Source: Epiperipatus broadwayi
Taxonomy: Eukaryota > Onychophora > Udeonychophora > Euonychophora > Peripatidae
Length of the DNA stretch: 64,000 bases
Assembly (NCBI GenBank): GCA_028023455.1
Contig: JAQFVV010012490.1
Coordinates: 3,782,576 to 3,846,575 of the forward strand
Reading direction: 5' to 3'
The translations under genes were made by a program, and so were the position numbers. A model generated the notes under the pieces. That model was not told the origin of the DNA. It was given only the letters and a program-made list of their open reading frames with translations, and did no database searches. This document shows positions 40,083 through 51,065 of this stretch, piece after piece. The number at the start of each line of letters is the position of its first letter. Within the stretch, counting starts at the first letter, position 1.

Positions 40083-42514
40083 TTAACAAGGACTGTTATA
40101 AAATTTAGCCTGAAACTAAACATTTATATTTCTTTATATAAAATATTATATTGTTATATTATGTTAGACATATGGGTGCTTAAATAAATATTAATGTTTG
40201 CTTAAATATTATTTGGTCTATTCTCTCTCTCTCTCTTGTTACTGTGTCACCATTTATTTAAAGAGATAAATGTTATATGCGTTAAGTAAATGTAATGGAC
40301 CCTGGTTAGAGTACGAGCTAGCTTGTGATATTGCAAGCACTGGATTATGTGCCTGTCATCTGAAGCATGCCGACTATGTAACATATGGTTGGCTGGTGCC
40401 TGAGTTTGATCTGCAAAACAAATAAAATGGTTTGGATGGCAGGGGTTTGTTCTAGCAGTCAAGAGGGGCCATAGTCAGGAAATGTAATCATGTTATGCTC
40501 TATAGAGCCTGATCTGATCATGGGTATTGTTGATGGCTATGCTATCAATGGTATTCTCCTCTCTGCTTGAAGAACCAGTTCGTCTTTGTAGTATTACACA
40601 TATAAAATAATAATTACCAAGAAGTTATGGATTGAGCTTATTAAAGTTTAAATATTAAACTTAATTAAAAGCAAGACATTAAAACTTATTAAGCTTTAGA
40701 TTCCAAAAGTTATTTTAAACCTGGTTAATATGGTAATTATTCAGGGGACCCGATTCAGTATGAATATTTTCATCTTCTTGACTGGTCCCTTCTGATTCTA
40801 TGTTATTATTGTGAAGTCTTAAAAATTTGTGCAAAGCAATTTTTTTATTTTTCAACTGTAATTTTCCTTATTTCACTTAATTTTCTTTTGGAACTACCAC
40901 TTTGATATTTTCTGCCTATATCTCTTTCTCATTCTGAATTGGACATCGTATAAAAAATAGATAGATTGCTAAGATTTCTTTACAAAGCAGATAATACTTG
41001 AAAATAAATATTTTTATATTGGTTTAAACTTTTTAAATTTGCATTAAAATAATCAAAAATATTTTCATAATTTTCTATTAATTAAAAAGTATTGAAAAAT
41101 TGTCACAAACAATATAAATTAAAAGCTTAGAATTTTATATTTTTAGATCCTATTTAAGATTTTAAAGCATATATTTGAAAAATTAAGATTTTTTATTTAT
41201 TATTTTATGTAAAAAATAATAATAATGAGTTTAGTATAGATAAGTTTATTGAATTGTTTATCAAGTTGCAAGCATAAAATAATAAAACTATATTAAAATT
41301 AGTTAGCTTGCTGTAGGAAAAAATTCACATATATGTAAATAATTTAATTTACAATTTAGTTAAATACATTTGGCCAAATTAATTTTTTTTTTAAAGATAA
41401 TACATCACATATCTTTTTTTTGTGTGAGAATGTGCAGAAGACAACTTGTTGCATACATATTACAGTAGCATAATCACAAAAAACTATAAAAACAGTATGT
41501 TGGTTAAATAAATTGTTACTATTTATTTAGTCTACATGCAGCAAGAGAGTTGGTGCAAGCAGGAATGTAATTAATCAATGCTGTGCTGTAATATAGATAC
41601 AAACCTGTACAAAATATTGTGTTAGCACTTAATGTAAAAAAAAAAAAAGTATTTGAATATATATAGAAGATTCTGATTATTGTAATTTTTGAAATAGCAA
41701 GTTCTATTTTTTTGATATAATTTTTAATTACATAAACTCTGCTAGGCATGGGGTCTCCTTCAAAGCAGAGCCCAATTGGAAACCAGTCCAATTGGCACAT
41801 ATCCAGACCTGAATGTGCATATGTGTATGCAAAACAACCTTTAAATAACTTACTGCATGGCAAAGGTTTATTTAATAGCTCCCTGAAGAGAAACAAGATG
41901 ACCTTATTCATCAAAATTACCAATTGTTAAATGATGAGATTTCAGCATTTTTTCATCATTTTAATTTCAAATTAGGAACAGCTCAATACCCATGTGTTTA
42001 AATAATGTGAGTATATATATATATATATTATGGATACATGTGTGTATATAAATGTACACAACACATATTGTATGTATATGCAAATTATTTTAAGAATTAA
42101 TAAAGATTATAAATAGTTTCTATTTACAGCACAAACAAATAAAAAGATACAATTAAATTTAAAGCAATATTCAATTCAACTTACCTCTGACTTTCAGTTG
42201 TTCTCGGCTAAAAAGTTTATTGTAATATCGCTAAAATATATATAATATGTGTTAAAAATATACAATAGGGAAACAATTCTATAATAATTGTAATATCACT
42301 ACAATTTTTGTTACAATAACAAAATTTCAGGTAATTCCATATTTTTTTCAATAAAATATTTATGTGCTTAGGAACAAATATTTATTTTTAAAATATTAAT
42401 GATAGTCCACTCAAATCATAATTAACTACTTCAAAATAAAATCTTAATTTTGATTATAAATGACTTTTAAATTTCAACTATCAATTTGAACTGTGCATAT
42501 ATATATATAATGTC
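40083..42514. other. Mixed noncoding DNA with less AT-rich patches
   Basis: Patches at 40245-40600 and 41520-41930 are less AT-rich than the background and contain open frames on both strands, without recognisable motifs. They may be remains of unidentified repeats. A CT-rich run lies near 40221-40237 and a TA run at 42012-42028. Confidence 0.35.
42012..42028. repeat. TA microsatellite
   Basis: (TA)n of about 8 units. Confidence 0.8.
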
Positions 42515-43580
42515 CATTACTTCAATGCGACCTTGTGAATAAACATGAAGTCTGAATTTTAACAGCATAAACAAGATGTAACTGCTTGTCTGTATGTCAC
42601 AACTTATTATATAAATTGAAATTCTGATTTATTCTAACAAGGAGAATGAAACATAAATTAGTAATGATTTTAAATTGTTCATAAACAAACATGTTTAATT
42701 TAAACCACTAAACATCACATGATCATCATCTCTTATGCTAGCACAGAGTGGTACTACTATGCGGAGAGTTTTTGCCTGTTTAATTTACATATACAAAGAA
42801 AGACTAATACATTAGTCACTTTACTTTTTACAATCATATAAATATAAATATATAAGAAAAAGATCCCATGCATATCGCTAGCTGAAAATTCAAATATAAA
42901 ATATCCATATTCCTCACTATCTTTTTAGAAGTATATTCTTATTCTTCTCCTTTACTTTCTTTGCATTTCTTCATATATTCATATATATTGCTTCCAATAA
43001 CTTCCCTCATATACACTTTAATGCAATTTTTTTTTAATATAATCCTGACACTTTCAACTGCTATCTTGTGAATAAAGACAAAGTTTGCATTTTAACTGCA
43101 CAAAGTTGTTATACAAATTGAAATTCAGATTTATTTAAATGGTAGTGTTGCTAAAAAAACATAGCATTTGGGAGGAACAATGGACATTTTATATTTGAAT
43201 TTTCAGCTAGTGATATGTACTGGGTCTATTTCTTATATATTTTTGTTTAAAACATTGCAAAGTTTAAAGTGACTAATGTATTAGTCTTATTTTGTATGCA
43301 TAAATTAAACATGTTTATTTATGGGCAATTTAAGATAACTGCTCATTTAAATTTCATGCTTCTTGTTGGAATAAGTCTGGATTTCAATTTATATAACAAC
43401 TTTCCAGCATATGGATAAGAGGTTACCTCTTATTCATGCTGTTAAAATTCAAGCTTTATTTTTATTCACAAGATAGCGTTGTTGGAAAAAAATATAATAC
43501 TTGGGAGCAAAGGACATTTTACATTTGAATTTTTAGTTAGCAATATGCAGTCTTAGTCTATTTCATATATATATTGTAAA
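42515..43580. repeat. Cluster of direct and inverted copies of one ~390-bp repeat
   Basis: Copy 1 (about 42521-42908, plus) runs from 'cttgtgaataaacatgaagt' through 'aatacattagtcacttta' to 'gctgaaaattcaaatataaa'. Copy 2 (about 43147-43485) is the same sequence on the minus strand, ending with the complement of 'ctatcttgtgaataaa'. A partial plus copy (about 43045-43140) precedes copy 2 and a partial minus copy (about 43486-43580) follows it. Minus-strand units join through an A-rich 'ttgg-aaaaa' spacer seen at both junctions. Noncoding; no pol III boxes or terminal repeats were identified. Confidence 0.7.
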
Positions 43581-44551
43581 CTGCAATCGATCAGTACCTT
43601 ATAGCATATAAAGCCAACACACTGGATAAAACAAATTCCATGAATGTAATTTTCCAAAGAACAACCAAATAACCATAAAATAAAATATATATCTAAACAT
43701 AGGTCTAGATTAGTATAAGACCTCTAAAGCATGAAATAAACATATAATCTAAGATGTCTTCTTATAGAACTAAGTGAACAATAAGTAAATAATTTCTCTT
43801 ATGAACTAAATACACATTAACTAATACATTATTTATAAGTTGTAGGGAAACCAATGGTTGATTGTTATGTCTTAGTTGTATTCCATGAAAAATAATAATA
43901 AATAGTAATAATAATAATTTCACGGTATTAAATATTAAAAAACTCAGTTGTAGAAAATACTACTTTGCATTGATAATCTAAAATAACAACATAATTTAGG
44001 TTCTTTTAATTAAATAGCAATGATAATAGCAATGAGACTTTTATTTCTTTAACATTTTATCAACACTTTCTTCTTTTATAACATAGTATAAATTTATCTA
44101 AAGATGGGTTTAAACATAATATTGGCTAGCAAAGATTAACTCTTATTTTAGTTCATATGTCATGGGCTAAATAAGACCAAGTTTTCATAAAATTTAAAAT
44201 AACTATCTAACAATAGCAAAGCTAAAATGATGCAGTAGGTAAAAGGGCATTTTGTTGCCCCAAACACATCACTAAGTAATTTAACAACAAGAGCATCAAT
44301 AAGGTAATCTTGTGTGATTCTAAATCCATATATAATAGATAGCATGAACTATATCAATGTGACAATTTCAAAATAATATTTACTCTTTTATGCACTTTAA
44401 ATACTTTTACTATTTAAATGAACTTTCTGATATATAGATGTGACATATGGTAACGGACACAGAAACATTATTAAAGAATAAAAACAATATTTATTACAAA
44501 GACTAAATATATTTCTTTTAATTTACAATTTGACAAAAAAAAAAAAATTGA
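43581..44551. other. AT-rich noncoding DNA
   Basis: An AAT-type run occurs near 43889-43918. Nothing else recognised. Confidence 0.4.
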
Positions 44552-45999
44552 TACTAGTATATATAATACACTCCACCGCTTGATGGCACTGGTTTTTGCC
44601 CAATGCACATCAATATGTCGTTTTAACGGCCTAACTTATGGCTAACACTACAATAGTGTTATAGTCATAACTGCCCACTTAAATGGCGATGTATTCTATG
44701 ATTACATAACAAAATACCATGCTCATTGGGTTGCGAAAGTATTTCTCAAGTGAGCGCAATTGACCTATCGCTATGGTATGATTTGATGGTAGCCATATTT
44801 TAAGTACATGAAACTCTTAAAATATTCATTATCGAATAATTGTAAGAAAGCTTAACCGAAGTAATAGTACACACTAAGAATTGTCAGCCCATCACACATG
44901 CTCTCCTACGATTTGTGAAAGGTTATGTTGAAAAGCACAGTTTGGCCGAGTTCATGCGAAAATGCACATTTTTGCTTGATTCCATGTGAGGATAAAATAG
45001 CAACAGCAAGTGTAAAAAATTCATTGAAGCTCAGTGAATTGCCAGCCACAGTTTTTGTTGTTTCCATGCCAAAATCTTTATAACTTGTAAAAAGTTTATT
45101 TTATTTTTTATTCAATAAATGTCCGAATTATTTCATGGAAAATTGTTATTTCCATAATTGAAAAGAAAACTAAACCCGCTCTCAATTGAAAAACAAACTG
45201 TAGGTTAAAACCAAATGTTTAAGGATTTCTTAAAAAGCATAAACGTTAAGTAACAACTTGTCGGTAGCATAAATGTTAAAAAAAAAAAATCAAAAAAGTC
45301 GATAATTAAAAAGCAAATCAACCCCCTTTCCGCCATCTAAAGATAGAGAAGAACTTTTCGGTAGCATAAATGTTTAAAAAAAAGTATATCCAAAAAAATG
45401 TAAAAAGACGATAATTAAAAAGCAAACCAACCCCCCTCCACCATCTAAAAACAAAGCATTTGTTTATTAAAAATGAAATGTTTAAGTCTTTAGTAAAAAA
45501 ACCAACCCATACTATTTTTGAGAAGCATTAAAAAAACAAAATACTGTATATAAAAAAAATAACATATAGAAATTTTTAAAAAATTAAAAAAGATTGTATA
45601 TAAATGTCTAAAATTTACCATATATTTTACCGTATCATCGCCCAAACCAACCCCCCTCCATCAAAATATTAAAAAAAAAAGTACATTCCAAAAAAATATA
45701 AAAAGACGATAATTAAAAAGCAAACCAACCCCCCTCTACCATCTAAAAACAAAGTGTTTGTTTATTAAAAACAAGATGTTTAAGTCTTTAGTAAAAAAAA
45801 CAAACAACCCATACTATTTTTGAAAAGTGTTAAAAAATATATATATATATAAATTTTTAAAACATTAAAAATATTGTGTATAAATGTCTAAAATTTGTTA
45901 TATATTTTACCGTATTGTTGGCCTGTGAACTTGTATATTGATGTGCATTCGGCAAAAACCAGCGCCATAAAGTGGTGGAGTGTATAATATGTACTAGTA
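44552..45999. mobile_element. Terminal-inverted-repeat element, ~1.45 kb, non-coding
   Basis: The left end (44552-44633) and the reverse complement of the right end match over about 65 bp, including 'cactccacc', 'atggc-ctggtttttgcc' and 'aatgcacatcaatat', with a handful of mismatches. The outermost matching 8 bp is the palindrome TACTAGTA on both sides, so the exact termini are ambiguous: it may be part of the inverted repeat or an 8-bp target duplication. Starting instead at CACTCC (44569-45982) leaves TA on both sides. No transposase is visible. The interior is dominated by A-rich direct repeats with C-runs. Superfamily unassigned. Confidence 0.7.
45245..45910. repeat. Internal ~270-bp direct repeats of the TIR element
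   Basis: The block 'gacgataattaaaaagcaaa' followed by 'ccaaccccccTc-accatcta' occurs at about 45407 and 45703. A shorter, diverged version lies near 45299. Between the two full copies the sequence is collinear: 'tgtttaagtctttagtaaaa', 'cccatactatttttga', 'aatgtctaaaattt', 'atattttaccgtat'. So about 2.3 units lie in tandem. The repeated 'aacccccc' tract is striking in this AT-rich setting. Confidence 0.8.
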
Positions 46000-46899
46000 C
46001 CAAAAAAACCTCTAACTTATTTACTATTATTTACAAAAATAAATTAAAAAAACTTTTACATCAATTAATGCATAAGTTAGATATAATACATACATAATAT
46101 ATTGTATCTGTGATATATTTAAAAGATGCATAAATAAATAAATTAAAAAAACCCTAGTTTGAATTTAGTATTCAATGATATGCACTGAATATAATCAGTG
46201 CATCTTGATGGACCAATAATGTAACTGTGGCTAGTAATATAATGAAGTATAACTACATTAAAATCGGTGTACAATTTCTTAATATATAATTAATGATTTA
46301 AACGATATATAATATAAGCAAGTATATTTTGCATTAGTCTTAAAATAACAAAAGGCTCATGGAGGAGAGGAATGCAAACTTAATACTTTACTCAACACTC
46401 AATCATCTGAAAATATATAATAAGAGTAGGGGAATATAATCGTGTGAATGCCTTTTATAATACACAAATTGGAATACCTAAATATTTGTGGGTAATGATG
46501 GTGAGAAAAACAAGCCTACACTAAAATGAACAAAGCAATATTGGTTCCATGCTACACAAATACAAGTGTCCCATTAGTATCTATTGCTAACATAAGGAAA
46601 GGCTTAACAAATAATATCTATGCAAAATAAGAACCCATCAATATAATTGCTACAATAAGCACATGATTAAAAGTAGAAATATCCATAATGAAAAGAAAGG
46701 CATTGGGATAATAATTAAATGACAAACCTCAAACCACATCTACTCAAATTTATAACACATATAGCAAAATGAATAATCAAAAAATCAATACAAATGTATG
46801 CATGAGATAAATAAACAGCTAATTTTAAAATTAAAATAATAATATAAATTATATACCGATTCATTGCAAAATATACAATATATAAGATATATATAAATC
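46000..46899. other. AT-rich noncoding DNA
   Basis: No gene or repeat recognised. Confidence 0.4.
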
Positions 46900-47120
46900 A
46901 GCATTTATTTTTATAGCGTCTGTATACAATTGTAATTACATTCATATCGGCCTTTCAGGCCAAATTGTGCAAACGCTTTTGCGAGTGTTAAATAATAAAT
47001 GAATACCGTCTGACCAATACAAGATATAGAATTTGTATTGGTCAGACGGTATTCATTTATTATTTAACACTCGCAAAAGCGTTTGCACAATTTGGCTTGA
47101 AAGGCCGATATGAATGTAAT
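46900..47120. repeat. ~340-bp family: tail/head junction folded into a palindrome
   Basis: 46900-46934 matches the unit tail ('gcatttatttttatagcg') and the linker to the next unit. The next 88 bp (46935-47022) match the head of the unit ('gcctttca-gc', 'gcgagtgtta-ataataaatg'). This head is then repeated as an inverted copy at 47033-47120 after a 10-bp spacer. The arms are 88 bp each with a single mismatch, so the inversion is recent relative to the divergence of family copies. Confidence 0.85.
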
Positions 47121-48472
47121 ATATAAGATAGTAACTTTATCCTTATAGATATTTAAAATATATATATAAATTCCTCACAGCGATCTTCCAGAACACAATG
47201 ACATGAATAAAACCATTTATATATATATGATTATACCTGTTAATATACCCCAAAAAATAAATAAAATGAGATTAACAAATATTGGAAATACATAATGTTT
47301 AAATCATCCTAATAATAATATTTTTTAAAAAATCTTTAAGGAGTTTCTTGCTTTCTTTTCCCCCAGAATAAAAATAATTTTCATGCAATTGCAAATTTGA
47401 TTACTTTAATGACTGTATGTTTTGTTTCACTTATTTACAAGCACATAAAGAACAATTCCATAATTATATACATCTTCAATAGAAAATTTATGTTAGATAT
47501 ATATAATACAGTAAGATAATGATTTCTTTTGAAAGATTTCAAAATAAATGTTGATTTTATAGTGGAAGGAGCCTTTTATCAGCATGCTATAACTTCACAA
47601 AATTAAAGTAATCATTTAAATTAAAGAAACAAATTGAATATGCTCTGCAATAAACACATATATACCAAAGTTGCATCCAAATAAAAGGAATTATATACTT
47701 TATATAGGCAAACTATAATAAATGTAGTATAAATGAATAGTAGGTTGTAAACATGTGTATCAGAGCTGGTATATAAATAAAACAAACACATCATAAACCC
47801 ATACATATATCCAGAGGTAATTATATTCTATAATAAAGTATCATAGTAAAGCATATATTTGAATCCAGACATAAAATGAAGTAAATTATAATAAATATAA
47901 ATCCATAATTATATTTTATTATGATCTACAAACATCTTAGTCATAGAGGAATCATGTAAGATCAACATATTTCATAGCAAAATGATACAATAAATCTCTA
48001 ATTTCAAAAAAAATATTATAGTAAGATTTAACAAAAATGACAAAGTTCATAAGAATATAAGACATAGAATACCTTGGATTATACTGTCGAAGTTTCAGCT
48101 TCTGTCTCCACAGAAAATTTGCCTTTCTTCCATTTGTAGACATTCAGAGATTAAGATAAATAGTATAACTTGAAAATTGTGTGGATAAAGTTTGCTTCTA
48201 GCATCCCATATTGCTTTGTTCTCCAAAACAATTAAAATTTAATTAACTTGGACATAGAATTCAGTAACAAAATAATAATGTGACCAATTGATGGTGATGA
48301 TGAAGAAGTGAGTGAAGTGACCATTATGTTTTCAAAAATTGCACATTTTATATTCATTTTAGAATAACATGTGATTCTAATTAAAGCAATTATTAGAAGA
48401 GGTTTATTACAATTGACAGGAACCTAAGAATATTTGCATCACAAATGATTTACATATCATTTAAATAACTAT
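47121..48472. other. AT-rich noncoding DNA
   Basis: No gene recognised. Short frames at 47621-47806 and 47952-48143 have no known motif. Confidence 0.4.
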
Positions 48473-48811
48473 ATTCAAATATCAGCCTTTCAAGCTAATT
48501 GTGCATGCGCTTTATGCGAGTGTTAATAATAAATGAATACTTTCCTTTCCAATACAAGATATAGTATTTATGCAGGAATAAAATGAATCCACTTATTCCT
48601 ACAACTCAAATGCTTATATATAAGCAAATCTGAAGTACTGGCAAGGAGAGCGTGAGGATAGACCACTCACTTTAAATTACTATTTATGATGTCTGAATGA
48701 ATGACGTCGGTGAAATTGTCTAGAATTTACTAAACATCACTCTAACTGAAACTTAATCATATGTAAATAAGCATTTATTTTTATATAGTGCTATGCCTAC
48801 AATTGTATTAC
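48473..48811 (+). repeat. ~340-bp family, tandem copy A
   Basis: The unit starts 'attcaaatatcagcctttca', continues through 'gcgagtgttaataataaatg', 'ggataga-ccactcacttta' and 'gatgtctgaatgaatgacgt', and ends in 'aagcatttatttttatatag' plus the linker 'ctatgcctacaattgtatta'. Copy B follows at a period of 339 bp. It contains no open frame and no clear pol III A/B boxes. Orientation is named after the insertion at 50634-51065. Confidence 0.85.
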
Positions 48812-49152
48812 ATTCAAATATCAGCCTTTCAAGCTAATTGTGCATGCGCTTTTTTTGTGAGTGTTAATAATAAATGAATACTTTCCTTTCCAATACAAGA
48901 TATAGTATTTATGCAGGAATAAAATGAATCCATTTATTCCTACAACTCAAATGCTTATATATGAGAAAATCTGAAGTACTGGCAAGGAAAGCGTGAGGAT
49001 AGACCACTCACTTTAAATTACTATTTACGATGTCTGAATGAATGACGTCGGTGAAATTGTCTAGAATTTACTAAACGTCACTCTAACTGAAACTTAATCA
49101 TATGTAAATAAGCATTTATTTGTATATAGCGCTATGCCTACAATTGTATTAC
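48812..49152 (+). repeat. ~340-bp family, tandem copy B
   Basis: Nearly identical to copy A (a few substitutions and a T-run difference near 48850), period 341 bp. It ends with the same linker, after which the array switches orientation. Confidence 0.85.
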
Positions 49153-49159
49153 ATTCAAA

Positions 49160-49596
49160 TATTATTTATTATTAATACTCGCAAAAAGATCATGCACAAT
49201 TAGCTTGAAAGGCTGATATTTGAATGTAGCGCTATATAAAAATAAATACTTATTTACATATGATTAAGTTTCAGTTAGAGTGACATTTAGTAAATTCTTG
49301 ACAATTTCATTGACGTCATTCATTCAGACATCATAAATAGTAATTTAAAGTGAGTGGTCTATCCTCACGCTTTCCTTGCCAGTACTTCAGATTTGCTCAT
49401 ATATAAGCATTTGAGTTGTAGGAATAAGTGGATTCATTTTATTCCTGCATAAATACTATATCTTGTATTGGAAAGGAAAGTATTCATTTATTATTAACAC
49501 TCGCAAAAAGCGCATGCACAATTAGCTTGAAAGGCTGATATTTGGATGTAATACAATTGTAGGCATAGCGCTATATAAAAATAAATGCTTATTTAA
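49160..49596 (-). repeat. ~340-bp family, inverted copies C' (partial) and C
   Basis: From about 49160 the sequence is the reverse complement of copies A/B. A partial head (49160-49230) joins directly to a tail, then a full unit runs to 49596. Together with A/B this creates an inverted repeat with arms of more than 400 bp. The partial copy carries 'aaagatcatgcac' where the other copies read 'aaagcgcatgcac'. Confidence 0.85.
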
Positions 49597-50289
49597 ATAA
49601 CTATAGAAAAAATAGTTTTAAGTACTTTTATAAAATATATATATATATTTCCCTTTTTTAAAAATACAATTATTTATTAATAAAAAATTATCTAACTTTG
49701 ATCATTAATAAAAAAAAAAACTCTTTTCAATAGATAAATTTATGGAAATTAGGTTTAACTTCTCAAAGTCAGTAGGTGAATATATAGCAACTTTGGTGTT
49801 GACATATACCTTAAATGAATAAAAAATATAATTATACAACACTAAATATGTAAAATAGAGCATCAAATTATTTAATTAAGTTAATAAAGATAATATCATT
49901 TGACCTTTTAGAATTATGAAAAAAAAAATTTCTTTAGATACTAGATTATACTTATATTTGGCTGCAGAAAGGAGTTTGCTATTAACTGAAAGGACACCCT
50001 TTGATTCTTCTTGGAGGCCTTAAAAAACTGAAGAGGGCAAATTCCTAATGTCCACTCCATATGTTCTTGTTCTTGTCATAGCAGCTGTTATTACTGTGAT
50101 TATTAATATAGTATACAAATATGGATGAGCTGCTCACCAAAATGCATTAGCCAGCCTGGTAAGTTTATTGGCTTTTTACCTCTGAGTTTAAGATGAAGAA
50201 ACATCATGGTCTTTCTTCTCAGTTGCCTGATAAGGCAGAATGAATGTTTGTGTAAATGATAAATATTTTTCCAATAGATATATACAATT
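49597..50289. other. AT-rich DNA; may include the 5' end of the RTE element
   Basis: From about 49980 the composition becomes less AT-rich and may be the 5' untranslated part of the LINE that begins coding near 50290. I see no defined 5' boundary. Confidence 0.35.
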
Positions 50290-50610
50290 ATGACAAATAT
50301 AAATCACGGCCCTTATTCCCAGGAGACTATAAAGTCACCAACCAAGGCAGCAGTTGGTGGCCGAAAGGTGAAGGGTGCTCAGAATCCCCTGATTGCGGAC
50401 CCAGGCTGCTATTTGATGACTTTTTATTTAGGTACTTACAACTGCAGATCACTTTCAAATGAAGGAAAATTGCAAGAATTAGAACTGTCTTATATTAAAT
50501 GGGACATTATTGGACTTTGTGAAATTAGAAGAAAAGGTGAAGAGACAATTGATTTAAAAAGTGGACATGTACTCTATTATAAAGACAAAAATATTGGAAA
50601 TACAAGTGGA

Positions 50611-50814
50611 GTAGGATTCATTATAAATAAAAACTAAAGACCAGCATTTCAAGCTAATGTACATGCACTTTTTTTATGAATGTTAATAATAAATGAATAC
50701 TTTCATTTCCAAGTAGGATTCATTGTAAATAAAAACTAAAGACCAATATTCCAAGCTAATGTACATGCACTTTTTTTTATGAATGTTAATAATAAATGAA
50801 TACTTTCATTTCCA
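50611..50814. repeat. 102-bp tandem duplication spanning the insertion junction
   Basis: The block starting 'gtaggattcatt' at 50611 is repeated from 50713 (period 102 bp). Each copy contains 23 bp of LINE coding sequence, the target-duplication sequence and the first ~79 bp of the inserted element. It must therefore postdate the insertion. The copies differ at a few positions. Confidence 0.85.
50622..50633. repeat. 12-bp target duplication, left copy
   Basis: TATAAATAAAAA, identical to 51066-51077. Confidence 0.8.
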
Positions 50815-51065
50815 ACACAAGATAAAGTCTTTGCAAAAGAATAGAATGAATCCACCTAATCTTTCAACCCAAATGTTTAAGTATGGGCAAATATTAAGCA
50901 CTGGAAATAAAAGCATGAAGATAAACCAATCATTTTAAATTACTCTTTACCATGTCTGAATGAATGACGCCTACGAAATTTTCTAGAATTTACGACACGT
51001 CATTCTTAAATGAAACTAAACATATGTAAATACATCGCACTATATAAATAAATATCTCATTTATA
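50634..51065 (+). mobile_element. ~340-bp family, single retroposed-looking copy inside the LINE
   Basis: Collinear with copies A/B over the whole unit: 'caagctaatgtacatgcac', 'atgttaataataaatgaata', 'aatgaatccacctaatc', 'atgtctgaatgaatgacgcc', 'catatgtaaatacatcgcac', ending 'tatataaataaatatctc'. A perfect 12-bp duplication of LINE sequence flanks it, a length and form typical of target-primed insertion. The 3' 'gcactatataaataaata' resembles the conserved tails of some SINEs that borrow LINE machinery. It lacks the linker found between tandem copies. The first ~80 bp are duplicated together with adjacent LINE DNA. Confidence 0.75.

Noticed and set aside
41519-41930. 134-codon minus-strand and 60-codon plus-strand frames overlapping each other
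   Set aside because: They overlap on opposite strands, the longer one is low-complexity (F/Y-rich) at its end, and no family is recognisable.
48473-49596. Repeats considered as a CRISPR-like array
   Set aside because: Units are about 340 bp with no short-repeat/unique-spacer structure, and the genome is eukaryotic.
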